Source: Episyrphus balteatus (lineage: Eukaryota; Arthropoda; Insecta; Diptera; Syrphidae). Taken from it: 64,000 nucleotides of DNA. The notes below the pieces were generated by a model. That model saw only the letters and a list, made by a program, of their open reading frames with translations, searched no databases and was not told the origin of the DNA. Below, in pieces: positions 33,714 to 47,154 of the stretch. How positions within the stretch are numbered: position 1 is the stretch's first letter; the number at the start of each line of letters is the position of its first letter. Location: positions 88,287,120 through 88,351,119 of the forward strand of contig NC_079136.1 of NCBI RefSeq assembly GCF_945859705.1, read 5' to 3'. Position numbers and translations under genes: made by a program.

Positions 33714-36700
33714 ATGACGACCTCGAAACCCTTAAACAAGCCCGATGACACAACATCTTGGTGCTACATGAATGACTTTCAAAACATGGTTGAAAAAGGC
33801 AAAGAGCCTGACATGACTAAAGTCTATAACCCAAAGGTTGCTCAAGAGTTTGAGAAATACTTGAACCCCACAACATTGAAGCGTCATGTTGTGCGCAGTG
33901 AAAAGATGCAAAAAATAATAGATATTTACGCAAAGGCTGAGAAAAGAACGCACGCGGATGTCGAACGACAAGTTAGAGATATTCTCGATGAAATAGGCTT
34001 AGAACGTAGCGTTGTGATTCTTCGATGGTGTGGAATTGCCATTACGGCAATTGCAAAGAGAATTACATCGGGAATATTTGTGAATTCGAAAAATCTTAAT
34101 CGAGTTAGAGATGGACTCGGAAAGAATCCAGTATTATATCTGCCTAGCCACCGAAGTTATTTAGATTTTATCTTGATGTCTTATATATGTTTTCATTATA
34201 ATATTGAAATACCAGGAATTGCAGCTGGAATGGGTAAGTGTTCCTAATACAATCACAATAATTTATTTGTACAGTTTTTTTTTTTTTAAATAAGCTTTAT
34301 CCTAATCTATTAAATACCTATCAAGGCAACAATTCATTTAAATTTTTGTTTATTTCTGACACTATGTCTGGACTTTGAACAAAATTAAAGTTAAAAATGT
34401 ATATCTTTGACCCTCTAATCAATGTTATACAGGTGCGAATTTTTTGGACTTTGCAATCATCTAAGTATATGTAAAATGTTTTTAATTTAAAATTAGGAGT
34501 GTTTAATGATACTATCTCAAGAACGAAACGAATACAAAATAAAATCCATAACTGCGTCGCACGAACTTGCTCTAAGAGTTCAAGTTGCTAAAATGTTTAA
34601 GACTTTTTATATACAAATTTGTTAAATGTAGGTGTTTAAAAATAAAATGCACCATTGGGTCTGGAATTCAAATTTCTGAAATTTGTAAAACTTTTTATAT
34701 ACAAATTTGTTAAATGTAAATGAAAATAAAAACAAATTAAAAAAAAAAAAATAAAATTTGTTCTTCAAATGAAAAAACAACTTTTTAAAAAAATTGAACT
34801 TCAAAAAAAGAATGCAGTTTAATTTCTTTTATTAATGTCGAATTCCTTTCAATTTTTTGAATCGCTTCAAAAAAATCGAATTTTTGGTGTTAAAAAGGAA
34901 CATGAAAACAGACCGAATTCTTTTTGCGATTGTATGTGTGTCATTTGACAACAATTTTTACACTACCGTCAAGCTGAAACCAAAACAATTTCTTCAAAAT
35001 AAAACCAGAAATTTCTTTGATCAATAATTTTGTTTATTTTCTTCGGTAATATAAATTTATTTTAATCAGAATCAAACGGAAACTGCAGTTATTATTAAGA
35101 TCTGAGTGAAGATGGAGTAAAAGGTTAATTATTTTGGCCGTATGCTGTAGTTTTACAGAGAAAAAATTTCTTGAAGACAATCACGGGAAGAAAAGTCAGA
35201 GTAATTTGACTTTTTCACAAGAAGTATGCCAGGAAAAAAATATATTTTGATCGCACATTGTTTGTTTTTAATTTATTTCATATTTTGCAATAAAAAATAC
35301 AGTATACGATTATAATTCACTCTTTATTTGAAGTTGGTGTTCTCAAATAAACAAACAACACGAAGAAAACTTTCAGCTTGACGTTTGAAAAATGTCAAAT
35401 GTTCCAAGTATGTGTGCAAATCCGTGTAAATCTTTCAAAAATGAGGGATTAAAACAAATTCGAATTCTGTTTCGTTTGAGGCGAATTTTTTTTCTATGGA
35501 ACATGATTTTCAAAAAAAAATTCGCTTCAAGATCGCCGAAAATTCGATTTTTCCATTGAAAGGAATTCGACATAAAATGCATTTTTAGAGAAACAAATTT
35601 CAAAATCCTTAGAGGAGTTTTTAAAAATATAAATTTTTTGATATGCCATTTTGTGGTATTAATAAACTTGGGGCCATTTTTTTCACTATTGCTCAACTTG
35701 AAGCAAACTCTCGAGTTTGCCAACTTGAGAGTTGACTATAACTCGAGATTTGAAACGCAAGTTGTAATTTCTTTTTATTCACTAATTATTTTCTCAACTC
35801 TCCAGTTGAAGATCTAAAGTTGGCCAACTTCAAGTTAAATTTATGAAATATGGAACAAAAACTGTCATTTATTTAAATTAAAATTTGAAAGCATATTTGT
35901 ATTCTATTTTGTTTAATTTGTTAAATTGTGAAAAAAAATATCAAATTATTATGACGCTTTTGAAACAAAACTAAAGAAGAGCACAACATTTTTCTCGTAA
36001 AATTTCCAATTTCCTCAGTCAACTTCTACTTTTTCCAAGAGTTGAGATCTTAAGTTTATCAACTCTCGAGTTGAGAATCAAAAGTTGAAAAAGTCAACTT
36101 GGAGCGAATAAAACCGAATTCGGAAGTTGAAGATAAAATTCCTCAAGTTATGTTTAACTTTGAATGAAAAAATGGCCCTTAATCAACACATAAAACCAAA
36201 ATTTCAAAAAAATTCAATATTCCTTTTTCGAAAAATCGATTTTTCAAAAAAAAACTCATTTTTTTTTAAACCCAAAAATTACTTTTTTCAAAATTTTATT
36301 TTTGGCTTATATGTATTTAAATTATATAAATGCTTTTGTATAAAAAATTTCGTTGAAATTAAATTATTAGTTTGGCAGAAAATCAAATGTAAAAAAAAAC
36401 GGTCGTATGGCTGGTACCGTTATTAATGATTTTCTAAAAAAAATTGACCTTGCTTAAAAACTAACATTTAATTTTTTTAACAAAATCGTTGGAGTCGTTT
36501 TCAAGAAAATTAATTTTTCTGAAATTTGTATATAACAGGTACCGTTATTTTTGGTAAAAAAGAAATCCCTCTGGAGAGTTTCCAAAAAATACTATATACC
36601 AAGTTTGATGTCAATCGGTCCATCCGTTTAGGCTGTAGGTTCGTATACAGACTGACAGACAGAGGGACTTCCGGGACCCACTTTTTTGGCATTCTCTATC

Positions 36701-39700
36701 ATCGTAATGTCATGTCTCTGATTGTTATCTCAACTTTTTTTTTTTTTGTACGAATGCATAACTTGATATACACTTAAGAGCAAAAAAACGGAATCAAAAA
36801 AGATAATTTTTATTTAAAACAAAAATTGCAATGGATAAAATAATGTTTCTTCAAGTTTTATGGTCTCATTTAAAAGCTTGAATTTTTTACTTTTAATTGT
36901 TGGTAAAAACTTCAAAATGCATACGATAGTATCATAGCTATCTGTCAATAAATTGCACTTCATTTTTTTCTAAATGTTAAATTTTCTTGATATTCTCTGC
37001 TTCAATTTCAGTTTTTTTTTCCTACCGTTACTATTGACGTTATCTGTCAATAAATTGCACTTAATTTTTTTAAATGTTAAATTTTCCAGATCTCTCTGTT
37101 TCAGTTTCAGTCTTTTTTTGCTTACATGCTTCATTTATGTTGATTGGATCCTTATAAAGTGAACGGGTTTTAAAGTTCCTAGTATTGATTTAAAGCCTTT
37201 GTTTCAAGCTTTTTAATGGTGCAATTAACATTCATGTATGTTAGGGTGTCCCTTATTTTTTCAACTTGTTTTTTTTTTTAACGCATACCCCCTAAATTTG
37301 TTCTCTTTGATGTTATGAACGTTACAAAAAAAAATAGCGTCATTTGAAGTTCATTTGATGGACGCGACTTTCAATCAAAGCTTACAGTTTCAATGCATAT
37401 GGAAATTTCGTTTTTTATTTATTTTTTGCATAGATAGATCACATTTTTTGATTTTTATATGGAGTTTTTGTTTTTTTTTAACGCTTACCCTCTCATTTTC
37501 GTTTGTTGCTTAAGGTAACTTATGCACAAAATCAAAAAAAAAAAAATTATATGAAAAAATTAATGTATTCGGTTCAATAAATTCTGTTTATTCTTTGAAT
37601 AAATATTTTTAAAATGGTAAATTTAATTAATTACTAGGGATATTTTCTTTTTAATGTATCTTTTTTGCAATCGGGATACAATTTTCTATGCTCTCCTGTA
37701 CACATTATAGGAGACATTGTTTTTGTTCCTCTTCTGCCGTGATCAACCCATGAAAATCTTGGGCCAGCTTTACAGCCGAATACATTAATTTTTTCATATA
37801 ATTTTTGTTTTTTTTTGATTTTGTGCATGAGTTACCTTAAGCAACAAACGAAAATGAGAGGGTAAGCGTTAAAAAAAAAACAAAAACTCCATATAAAAAT
37901 CAAAAAATGTGATCTATCTATGCAAAAAATAAATAAAAAAACGAAATTTCCATATGCATTGAAACTGTAAGCTTTGATTGAAAGTCGCGTCCATCAAATG
38001 AACTTCAAATGACGCCATTTTTTTTTTGTAACGTTCATAACATCAAAGAGAACAAATTTAGGGGGTATGCGTTCAAAAAAAAAACAAGTTGAAAAAATAA
38101 GGGACACCCTAATGTATGTCAATTACATCCTGGCCAATTAACGTTTTAAAAAAACGCAAAAGTTTGATTCCATTTTTTTAAGAGAACATGGTCTCTTTTA
38201 AAGATGGGCACTAGGGTGCTTCAAAAAAAAATCGTATTTCTTAAATTCTAAACCCCAAAATGTTAGTGATTGACAAGAAAAGAACCCTCCCGAAAACTAG
38301 GCGCTGTAACTTAACTCAAAAAGGTCGCTAGTTTATTTTAAGTTTCCTATGCATTTAACATAGAAATTTTCGTTTCGTTTCATTCAAACTAAAATTACAC
38401 CAACTAATTTGTATTCCTGAAATACATTTATAACAACATGCATTGCTACTACCTATGATTAAAATTTAGTGATTTAAAATAAAAATAAAGAAAACACATT
38501 CTTTCAAATCGGTTTTTTTTTTTTTAAACTATGGCGGCAAATAAAAAAGGTATTAAAAGAATAACATTTGAAAAAAAGAGAACACAAAAATTTTTTGATA
38601 AAAGGAGTCTAAAAACAAGATCAGAGTCCAAAAGATGTTCTGGAAACCTTATCTTATAGTAAAAGTTGCTTAGCACAATAAAACTTTTTATCTACAAATT
38701 CATAGAAGAATAATTAAAAATTTCTTCCTCAAGAAATGTAAAAAAGCTATTATTTTTGTTTTAAAATTACAAACAAATGCAAATCTTGTGGCGGTTTCTT
38801 TTTTTTTTTTGTTAATGCATACATTAACTAAACATGTCATTTTAATTAGAATAATTGCTAGATAAAAATTGAGTGAAGAGAGGTTTTTTATAATCTTAAG
38901 ATTCGCGAGTAGTTGAAATGTTATGTAACAATATTAAAATCTCAGTTAAGGTTTTTTTTTTCAAATAATTACATAGTCAACAATAAAAATTTTTAAGATT
39001 ACAATTGATGTTAATTAATAGCCTGTTTTTACTACAGCTCAAATGAGATAATTTCGCATATTATATCTTTTCGAATGTAAAAAAAATTAAATTTGAAATG
39101 AATTTTATCTTAAAATTTGTATCGTCAAAGCGATAGTTATAGATCGGGGTTTTTGAAAAAAAAGCACATTTTCTGTCGCCTAAAGTTGCCATGATCATGA
39201 ATATTTTTGTATTCGTTCCAAGAACCGTTTTAAAATGTCTGACACCAAAGCACCCTAAAAATACTTTTCAAGAATGAAAGTTTCCCTTGTAGCTCCATAA
39301 ATATGTAAGTTTATATTAAATTGAATTTCTTTAGAAAGATCAATACTCGGTGGTCTAGAAGGAAGTTTTCATATTATATTTTTTCATGATTAGAAGAGTG
39401 ATCACCCTTTTTATGTAAAAAAATACAGAAGCCACATCGGATAAGTTGGTTTTCAATATTTATAAAATTATTTATTATTTATGTATTATTATTACAATAT
39501 AAATAAATTTATATAATAATTAAAAAACTATTAGAGCGCTAGCTTCCAGGGCTTGCGGCTGGATATAATAGAAAATAGGTTTACTAATAATTATAGTTAT
39601 AAAAAGTATGTATGGGGCTGTTAGAGGTCTGTGAACTTCACAGATCTCTAACAGCCCCACACATATCTAAGTAATTGATAACATTTGTTAACATCCCAAC

Positions 39701-42700
39701 TACACGCGGCCAAAAAAAAACAACCACAAAGTAAACAGTTGTAAAGTAATAATCGTTCAAACGATACTATTTGACTGTCCGTCCAAGCAATCTATTGAAC
39801 AGTACATACAATTATGGCGTTTTCGATTGGCAGTCCGGAAGCGTCCGGAATCATTCTGAAAAAATTTTATTCACACAAAACTGTCAGTTTTGTACGAATA
39901 AAACGTTTTCAGAATGATTCCGGACGCTTCCGGACTGCCAATCGAAAACGCCATTAGTTAATGAAAAATTAGCAACTCGAACAAACGACAAACGTCGATC
40001 ATAATATATTCATACATATATTAATTAGCTTTACGAAAACTAAATCATCATACCATCATTGTTCATTAAAATTTCTGTGACGTAGTAATGATGCATATGT
40101 TTACACCAGCGCTTAAAACCATACTGTTGACTTTGGTATCTAAATTGCTTTATTCTATCTGTTTTCATCAAAATCACGACTATCGTGAAACAAAACAAAA
40201 ATTATAATAGCAATTTCGCATTTACTTGTTCTTAGGTTAGTGGATTAGTTACTATTTATTATAATTTTGAAAATAAAAAAATGTATGCTATTCATGAAAA
40301 TAATACGTGTTATTTGGTAAAGTTGTGACAGCGAGATATTCGTAGAAAACTTTCACTATATTTTTCTTGAGGAATGTTAAAAATGCAAACCACATAAAAC
40401 GAATGGACAGACAAACAGAAGCACATGCCGATCGACAGCATGACGACAGTTACTTTTTTAGCATTGTAAAGTTAGTTTTGCATTTAAGAAGCCACTTAAT
40501 CTTTTTACTTACGTTATAGGTACTTTAGGCATTAGGGCAAGTTAAGGATTCGTAAAAATAATCGTAAAAACTATTGCTTCAAGTTTGAGCAATAGTGAAG
40601 AAAATGGCTGTAAGTGATTTACTTCAGACTTTGAAGTTAAGAGGACTTGATAATTCCCTTGAAAAAAAAAAATGTACTTAACGGTACTTCCCATACGACC
40701 AAAATGGAGATAGGTATTTTGCTTGAAAATGGTTCTACCGATTTTAATTAAAAATAAAAACATCTTCTTTGCCAAGGAAGGTTGTACTTTTGAAATAAAT
40801 AAAAACAAAATTTTCGGATCGTTATGAACTGTACAGCATAGAACCGTTTTCTTGTTGCCTGATTTTCTCTAAAGTGTGGTAACCGATTTTAACAATTTTT
40901 TTTTTATAAAAAAACGTTAATTTTTTTGGATTAAAAAAAAAATATGATGAATTTTTTAAAGCTATTTTAAGAAATAATAACACAAATAGAAACAGACAGA
41001 CAGATTTGGGGGACTCATTTATGCCATTTCTATCTTAATATCAAATAGTCAATTTTTGTTGATTCGAGTTCGATTTTTAACACAAATTTTGTTAATTTCT
41101 TATTAAGTTTGAAAAAAAAAAAAATGATGGCTATTATTTATAATCGTTGTTTAACTTTAAACAACTGCTTAAATTTGGAAAATGTGTTCAAAAACCATGT
41201 TTGTAGTTGTCTTATAGCTGTCAATCTTTTGTATAGATTGTCTTAACTTTGAATAGTGTCATATTTATTTTTATTAAATGAAGCATATTTTCACAGTTTG
41301 AAAAAAGCTAAGCAGTGTCTAAGAAGGCAAACATCTAATAAATATGCCTGTATACATAATGTTTATCGTTTTTCTTTCAGATTTCCATGCAATGTTTGGA
41401 ATGGGAAAAATGCTTCGCAAAACAGGTGCATTTTTCATGCGTCGCTCATTTTCCGGCGACGAATTGTATTGGGATGTTTTTCGTGAGTACATGTATGCCC
41501 TTGTTGCATCGTATCACATCGGCGCTGAATTCTTCATTGAAGGCACACGAAGTAGAAATTTCAAAGCACTCGTTCCTAAAGTTGGTCTCCTTTCGATGGC
41601 CTTAATGCCATTTTTTACTGGCGAAGTTTCTGATATAACAATAATACCCGTGAGTGTATCTTATGAACGGGTTTTAGAGGAACAATTATTCGTTTATGAA
41701 CTGTTGGGTGTACCTAAACCAAAAGAAAGTACTAAAGGATTCTTCAAAGCCTTAAAAATTCTCGATGAGCGTTTCGGTCGCATGTACATGGATGTTGGTG
41801 ATCCAATATCAGTTAAAGAATTCTTTGGTCCGGCAACAGATCGAATTCGAAGAGCAAGTATAGCAAGTCATTTGCAAAAGCTCAATAAGGACGAGGTATT
41901 GATGATAAAAAAATTAGCTAATGAGGTAAGTTTGCAGTAATTAATTGTTCGATCTAACAAATACTAATCAAAACAACAATTTAAAGGTTGTCTACCAACA
42001 GCAAAAAAGAATAGTGATTACAACATTCAATATGATTGCTGTTTTATATACATACAGTTTGAATTGCCAACGACCGTTAAATATAGATGAACTTTCTAAT
42101 GAGGTGCTTTTGCTGAAAACTCTATTTGAGAAATTGGGAGCTCATGTAGCTACGAACAGCAATAGCATCAAGCCCGAAATAATAAAGACTGTTGAAATCC
42201 ACTCTAATGTGGTGACATTTGAAAAGGCCAATTTAAAATTTACCCCATCGACTGGCGTGGATATGAGAACTATTGAAGTGAAAAAGCTCAAAGGTCATAT
42301 GTTAACGCAAAATACCATGACAATAGCAGTTCCTGCTCTACACATTCAACTCTATATTAATCCTTGTATGTTTTGGTTGGCTAAGCCGTCATTCGTCGTT
42401 TTAGCGGCAATGAAATTGAACGCAAAAGGATATCGAAATATTTTGCCAGCGGATCAACTCGAAGAAAATTTGAATGAATTATGTAAAATATTCAATCAAG
42501 AGTTTATACTCGATTCAACTATAAACGAAAACGTAAATTTAAGTTTAAAAACAAAAATTGTTTGATTTAACCTAAATGATCTTTTACAGAGTATTTCACA
42601 CATTCTAGACGTTTTAAGGAGTTTCGGTATATTTAATGGTATGGAATTTCTAGCAAATGATGTGTCAAAGTTGCTTCTTAGTACAATTGCACCATTTCTT

Positions 42701-43116
42701 TGTGTATACTACCAACTGGCTTTAGCAATTACAGAGGTAAAAAATACAATAAACTAAACATAATTTAATATAAAATGCCGGTTGACCTGCCAATTTTTTT
42801 CTCATTGAAGCTTCCTCTTGAAGAGTTCACAGCCAAAGATGTCATTTTACAAACTCAAAAACGTGTCGAAGTACTTCTTACTGCAAAAAGTCATCAGTAC
42901 GTTCATCCCTATTGTTTAGCATTGGACAATTTAAATATAGCCATTCAGTCATTCGTTCAAGGAGGCTGCCTTAAAAAAACAAAAGACGCTACAACTTTTC
43001 GCACAATTCCAGAAAATCTACAGCATTTAAAATCACTTTTGCTTAACTATTGTGAGCTATTGCCATTCACAAAACTCTACCAAGATACTTTAGAAAGATT
43101 GCCATCGAAATTGTAG
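33714..43116 (+). CDS. Gnpat: Dihydroxyacetone-phosphate acyltransferase (GNPAT), peroxisomal
   Basis: Exons 33714-34233, 41381-41925, 41987-42532, 42590-42736 and 42811-43116 total 2,064 nt and encode 687 residues (human about 680). The PlsB-type acyltransferase domain is intact. The catalytic H146-x4-D151 is in PSHRSYLDF, the glycerophosphate-binding EGTRS is at 227-231, and the proline motif IIPVSVSYER follows. The last three residues are SKL, the canonical type 1 peroxisome targeting signal. The enzyme acylates dihydroxyacetone phosphate, the first step of ether-lipid synthesis, working with AGPS. Drosophila orthologue: Dhap-at (CG4625). Intron 1 (34234-41380) is 7.1 kb and filled with inverted-repeat elements, yet every splice site and the reading frame are intact. 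Converges with the RPS6KC1-like gene. Confidence 0.95.
34836..35572. mobile_element. Inverted-repeat element with TGTCGAATTCCTTTCAAT ends
   Basis: TGTCGAATTCCTTTCAAT at 34836 is repeated inverted (ATTGAAAGGAATTCGACA) at 35555-35572. Subterminal AAAAAATCGAATTTT / AAAATTCGATTTTT blocks also pair. About 737 bp, non-coding, in GNPAT intron 1. Confidence 0.6.
35671..36181. mobile_element. MITE with GGGCCATTTTTTTCA ends and AACTTGAGAGTTG arms
   Basis: GGGGCCATTTTTTTCACTAT at the left pairs with ATGAAAAAATGGCCCTT at the right. Between are multiple AACTCTCGAGTTG-type motifs in both orientations. About 510 bp, GNPAT intron 1. Confidence 0.65.
36190..36780 (+). repeat. Dispersed repeat with ACTGACAGACAGAGGGAC motif
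   Basis: Contains ATACCAAGTTTGATGTCAAT, GTCCATCCGTTTAGGCTGTA and GACTGACAGACAGAGGGAC, then GATTGTTATCTC and a T-run. Related to 10660-11110 and to 40540-41110, where an ACAGACAGACAGATTTGGGG version is seen. Unclassified, non-coding. Confidence 0.5.
37241..38112. mobile_element. Foldback element with TTAGGGTGTCCCTTATT ends (copy in GNPAT intron 1)
   Basis: TTAGGGTGTCCCTTATTTTT at the left and AATAAGGGACACCCTAA at the right. Long arms pair almost completely: CAACTTGTTTTTTTTTTTAA, TGAAGTTCATTTGATGGACG and AATCAAAGCTTACAGTTTCA have inverted partners. An unpaired core of about 300 bp includes ATTGTTTTTGTTCCTCTTCT. Related by terminal motif to 24011-24920 and 54206-54895. Confidence 0.85.
38213..39257. 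mobile_element. Candidate element bounded by AGGGTGCTTC / AAGCACCCT
   Basis: AGGGTGCTTCAAA near 38213 and TTTGG-like AAGCACCCTAAAA near 39250 form short inverted ends about 1.04 kb apart. The interior is A+T-rich without obvious long arms or coding sequence. Terminal resemblance to other AGGGTG-ended elements supports the call, but no target duplication was resolved. Confidence 0.4.
39609..39663. repeat. Short perfect hairpin (GGGGCTGTTAGAG)
   Basis: TATGTATGGGGCTGTTAGAG is followed after a short loop by CTCTAACAGCCCCACACATA. The stem is about 20 bp with near-perfect pairing, in GNPAT intron 1. Could be a very small palindromic element. Confidence 0.6.
39814..39954. mobile_element. MITE with ATGGCGTTTTCGATTGGCAG inverted ends (copy 3 of 3)
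   Basis: A 141-bp near-perfect palindrome from ATGGCGTTTTCGATTGGCAG to CTGCCAATCGAAAACGCCAT. GTCCGGAAGCGTCCGGAATC sits in each arm and CTGTCAGTTTTGT in the centre. Best-preserved member of the family. GNPAT intron 1. Confidence 0.85.
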
Positions 43117-43534
43117 TATAGTAGGAAAAAAGTGATTGCGCGCATTCCTGTTTACGTCTGGATTATGTTCGGTTTGTGTTCATTCATAGTTTCTAACAGG
43201 ATTAGACAACTAGTGTTTCAGTTACCTTCTAAGTTAACATACTATTGGTTAATGAAGCTTCTTTAAGAATAGAAAATACGTAAATTGAATAAGACTTTCG
43301 CTTGTATTTTTATTTTTTTATTTATAGTCAAAGCCATTGAATGATACATGTTTCGATCTACTTGGATTAAATATGTTTATTTATCAATCGGTATAATATG
43401 TAATAATTTTAAATGATAAAGGAACTAATTTAAATTGAAAACTTAAAGCGTGTTTAATGTGTTTTATTTTTTTTTTTCTGTGAATGTTGAAGAATATTCA
43501 TCATTGATTTTATTACACTGTGCTACAAAATAAA
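43117..43534. other. 3' flank of GNPAT
   Basis: A+T-rich sequence after the GNPAT stop. AATTGAATAAGAC and similar A-rich words occur, but I cannot pick a polyadenylation site with confidence. Nothing else seen. Confidence 0.3.
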
Positions 43535-45196
43535 AAAAAAAAAATACACCCGAGAAATGACATAGTGTAGGCTGTTTGTATGGTCGAATAATGCATAAAA
43601 ATATTTTTGTTATATTTTTGGAACCCTCCATTTTTTTTTATTTACAAAAAACCATTTTTACAGACCTTACGATGTAATCTATCAATATGTCAGTCATTTT
43701 TCTAACAACTCTCAATATGTTATATGTTTTTGGAAAGAGGATTTCCAGACCTTTTGAATGATGTATAGAAGTCTATTGTTTAAACAAATTAAGTGTAGGT
43801 TTTTATCCCACAAATCTTGAAAAAGTGATTTTTTCCCCAATTTTTTCAACTTTACCCAATTTTTTTTGCAAAATAAAACAAACAAAAAAATAAAGTAAGG
43901 TTATATTCTGAAAGAATATACATTTAGGCACAAATTGGCGTATTTTTTTATTGAATTTGACCAAAACTGCGGAATCTATGCTATTTTTTCGTAAATAGAA
44001 AATGTGGCTTTTCATGATGTGAATTGCAAGGTGCACAATAGGGTGTTCGTTATTTTAAAATAATAAGAATTTCTATGCTCCTAGGATCTTATATGGTTGG
44101 AAATAAACTAAAAAAAGTATTCCCCAAGTTTCAAGTCTCTAACTTAATTCTAATTTTTGCCGCCAAGCTGTTTAAGTTTCTTATGGGAATAACATGGGGT
44201 TTCTTGGACCTTGTTCCATCAATTTTAAATTCTAGCCAAACCATTCGTTCAAAAAATTTGAAACTTTACAGACTCAAATTAAATAAGTGTAGCTATCATG
44301 TGAAAATTTTTCAGATTTTTAGTTATTATAATTTTAGAGATTTAGCTTGGTAAATAAAGTCATTTTTTCAGACTTTTTCAAAAATCGCTTTTTACCCGTT
44401 TAATGTCAAAAAATTAAAAAACATACATTTTTATTCAAAAATTAGCGTAGTAGGTATATTTAAAATTTATATTTAATTCAAAGTTTTATAATTAACTAGT
44501 TTTTTATTTATTTCCTACAGTACTTTTTCTTAAATCGGGAACACGTTTTTTGAATATCGATGTGACTTAAAGAATGAATACACAACAAATTTTTTATGTA
44601 ACTATGAATTGAATTTGCATTTTAAATATACATGCTATGGCTATTTGTAATTAAAAATGTAAGTTTTTTAAATTTTTGGCATTAAACGTGTAAAAAGCGA
44701 TTTTTGAAAAAGTCTGAAAAAATGACTTTTTTTACCAAGCTAAATCTCTAAAATTATAACAATTAAAAATCTGAAAAATTTTCACATGATACGCCAATTT
44801 GTGCCTAAATGTATATTCTTTCAGAATATAACCTTACTCTATTTTTTTGTTTGTTTTATTTTGCAAAAAAAATTGGGTAAAGTTGAAAAAATTGGGGAAA
44901 AAATCACTTTTTCAAGATTTGTGGGATAAAAACCTACACTTAATTTGTTTAAACAATAGACTTCTATACATCATTCAAAAGGTCTGGAAATCCTCTTTCC
45001 AAAAACATATAACATATTGAGAGTTGTTAGAAAAATGACTGAAATATTGATAGATTACATCGTAAGGTCTGTAAAAATGGTTTTTTGTAAATAAAAAAAA
45101 AATGGAGGGTTCCAAAAATATAACAAAAATATTTTTATGCATTATTCGACCATACGAACAGCCTGCACTATGTTATTTCTCGGGTGTATTTTCAGT
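43535..45196. mobile_element. 1.66-kb palindromic foldback element with CACCCGAGAAATGACATAGT ends
   Basis: The outer arms 43535-43945 and about 44785-45196 are near-identical inverted copies (CCGAGAAATGACATAGTGTA, TGGAACCCTCCATTTTTTTT, GGATTTCCAGACCTTTTGAA). The inner arms 44297-44480 and 44610-44785 also pair. The left arm carries about 350 bp (43949-44296) with no partner on the right. TAT stands at both borders of that block. The block contains GGGTGTTCGTTATTTTAAAA, like the ends of the TTAGGGTGTCC family. No coding capacity. Confidence 0.85.
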
Positions 45197-46980
45197 GTCG
45201 CACCGTGTTATTAATGGGGCAACGGTTCAGAGAGAATTATCCTCTTTATATAATTTTCTCTTTTTTAAATGAAAGTTGCTTGCAGACTTAAGAAGATTTA
45301 GCTTCGTATTAGACAAAGAAAAGAGTACTTCAACTCATGTATTCTTCCCATAATCTCGTAAAGGCCCTAACTACATTTTTCACACTTCTGAATTATATAG
45401 GAAAACACTAAATCCAATACTGCAATGTGCATATATAAAAATGAAAAAAAAAAAATTAAAAAATATTTGGAGTTTTCTGACTTATTTAAAGACCTACACT
45501 AAAATGAGAACATATCAAAAACAATGTCCTAACTCCAAATATGCAAGAGATTTACGAGATTATGGGCAGTATTGGTGAACAGAAAAAGTAGTCTCTTATT
45601 TTTACCACAGTATTAAAAACAAAATTAACAACTGCTCAGCGAGACGAGGAAAGCGACATTTTTCACATCAATATTCAAAGGTGGACTTGACTGGGTTAAA
45701 GGGGAAAACGTAAATTAGATGAATACAGGAGCTTTGAACAGTTTCGATTTCGACATGAAATTATTAGAGTTGGGAAAAGTGTTTTGAGAACAGAGTCTTT
45801 TTTAAAGACCTTTCTTGATGAGATTTTCACAAATCTAGGTCTTCGAAATTTTGAATAAAAAATAAAATAAAAATGAATATGTACATATAAGAATTTTTTT
45901 TTTTTATTTTTTTGAAAAAGCGCAGAAAGTATTATTTTTCATTTTTTTTATTTCTGTTAGCTATTATTGAGCTAATACTATTAAAATAATCTCTTCAGAG
46001 TTAATCGTTCTCTTACCTTAATTTTGTTACTACGTAACATTGCGTTTTTGTTTCCACTTTAAAATACACAACTTTGAAATTTAATCATGTTTACATCGTT
46101 ATTACTGCTAGAGGCGTACATTATTACAATTTTAGATTCTTTTTTAAATATATAGTAGTGTTCGTATTTTTAAAGTAGTTTTTTTTTAGTATTATAGTTT
46201 ATTTATGAAGGATAGCTATTGGCCAAAAATATTTTTGTAGAAAACAGTTCATATAAATTGACTATTAGTCAAGAAAAACTTAATTAGTTTTTAAAAATAG
46301 CTAATTTATTTGAAAATAAATTAGTTATTTTAATTTATGGAAATCTAGTCACATCAATATTAAAGTGGAGAGTGGCATGAAGTTGGGTTTTTTTCGGATA
46401 AACGACACAATTTAAATCCCACTCATTAAATGATCAATTCTCACAGATCGTATCAAAAAAAAAAGTTAGAAATAACGACAATTTTTGGGTTATATGTAGT
46501 TAAGAAAATACGAGAAATCTGTGTTTTTGTTTTTATTCTATACCTTATAGGTATCAAGCTGATTTGAAAAATCCTGCTCATGGGACTCAGACTCAGCTAA
46601 CAGATTAGGATTGGAAGCATAAATAATCAAAAACTAATTTTTCTCACAGATCCGTGAGCTCAAAAGGGGGAGCTAAGGCCACCTTTTTAGTTTGTATTTA
46701 AAACTATATACATAATTGAATTTGTGGAATTCCTAAAAAACTTAGTGAGAAAAGATCTGTCGACTACCCCGTATATAGCCTGAAAAAAGTTCAAACACTT
46801 TTCACTCGGAACTCATAACTGGAGCAAAGTGAAATACAATTTCAAATTGTGCGTTTCCGGATTTATATCTTATTTATATAATACATAAATAAGTTTTAAA
46901 AAAACAATGCACACCTACATAAAAGGTCTATTCCTTTACTTCTTATGAAAAGTTTGAGCTTTTAGGTGGTGTTTAGCATT
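45197..46980. other. Intergenic DNA without recognised features
   Basis: Between the foldback element and the short MITE upstream (in window coordinates) of the RPS6KC1-like 3' end. A+T-rich, no exon, RNA gene or clear inverted repeat recognised. Confidence 0.4.
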
Positions 46981-47154
46981 GTATATATATTTCTATAGTA
47001 CTATCATGAAGTCGAATTTAGTATTAGTTCATGTCGCCACATTTTTGAGGTGGCGCTCAGTGTGTTTTTTTCATACAAATTCTGCTTTTTCAAGTCACCA
47101 CTAGAGTTCTTAGGATCCTTTCACTTCATGATAGTACTATGGAAATATATATAC
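46981..47154. mobile_element. Short MITE with TATATATTTCTATAGTACTA ends
   Basis: TATATATTTCTATAGTACTA with TCATGAAGT at the left pairs with ACTTCATGATAGTACTATGG and AAATATATATA at the right. The interior has a CGCCACA...GTGGCG hairpin. About 174 bp. Confidence 0.65.

Noticed and set aside
38213..39257. A fourth foldback of the TTAGGGTGTCC family
   Set aside because: Ends are AGGGTGCTTC rather than AGGGTGTCC, and no long arms pair. Kept only as a low-confidence separate element.
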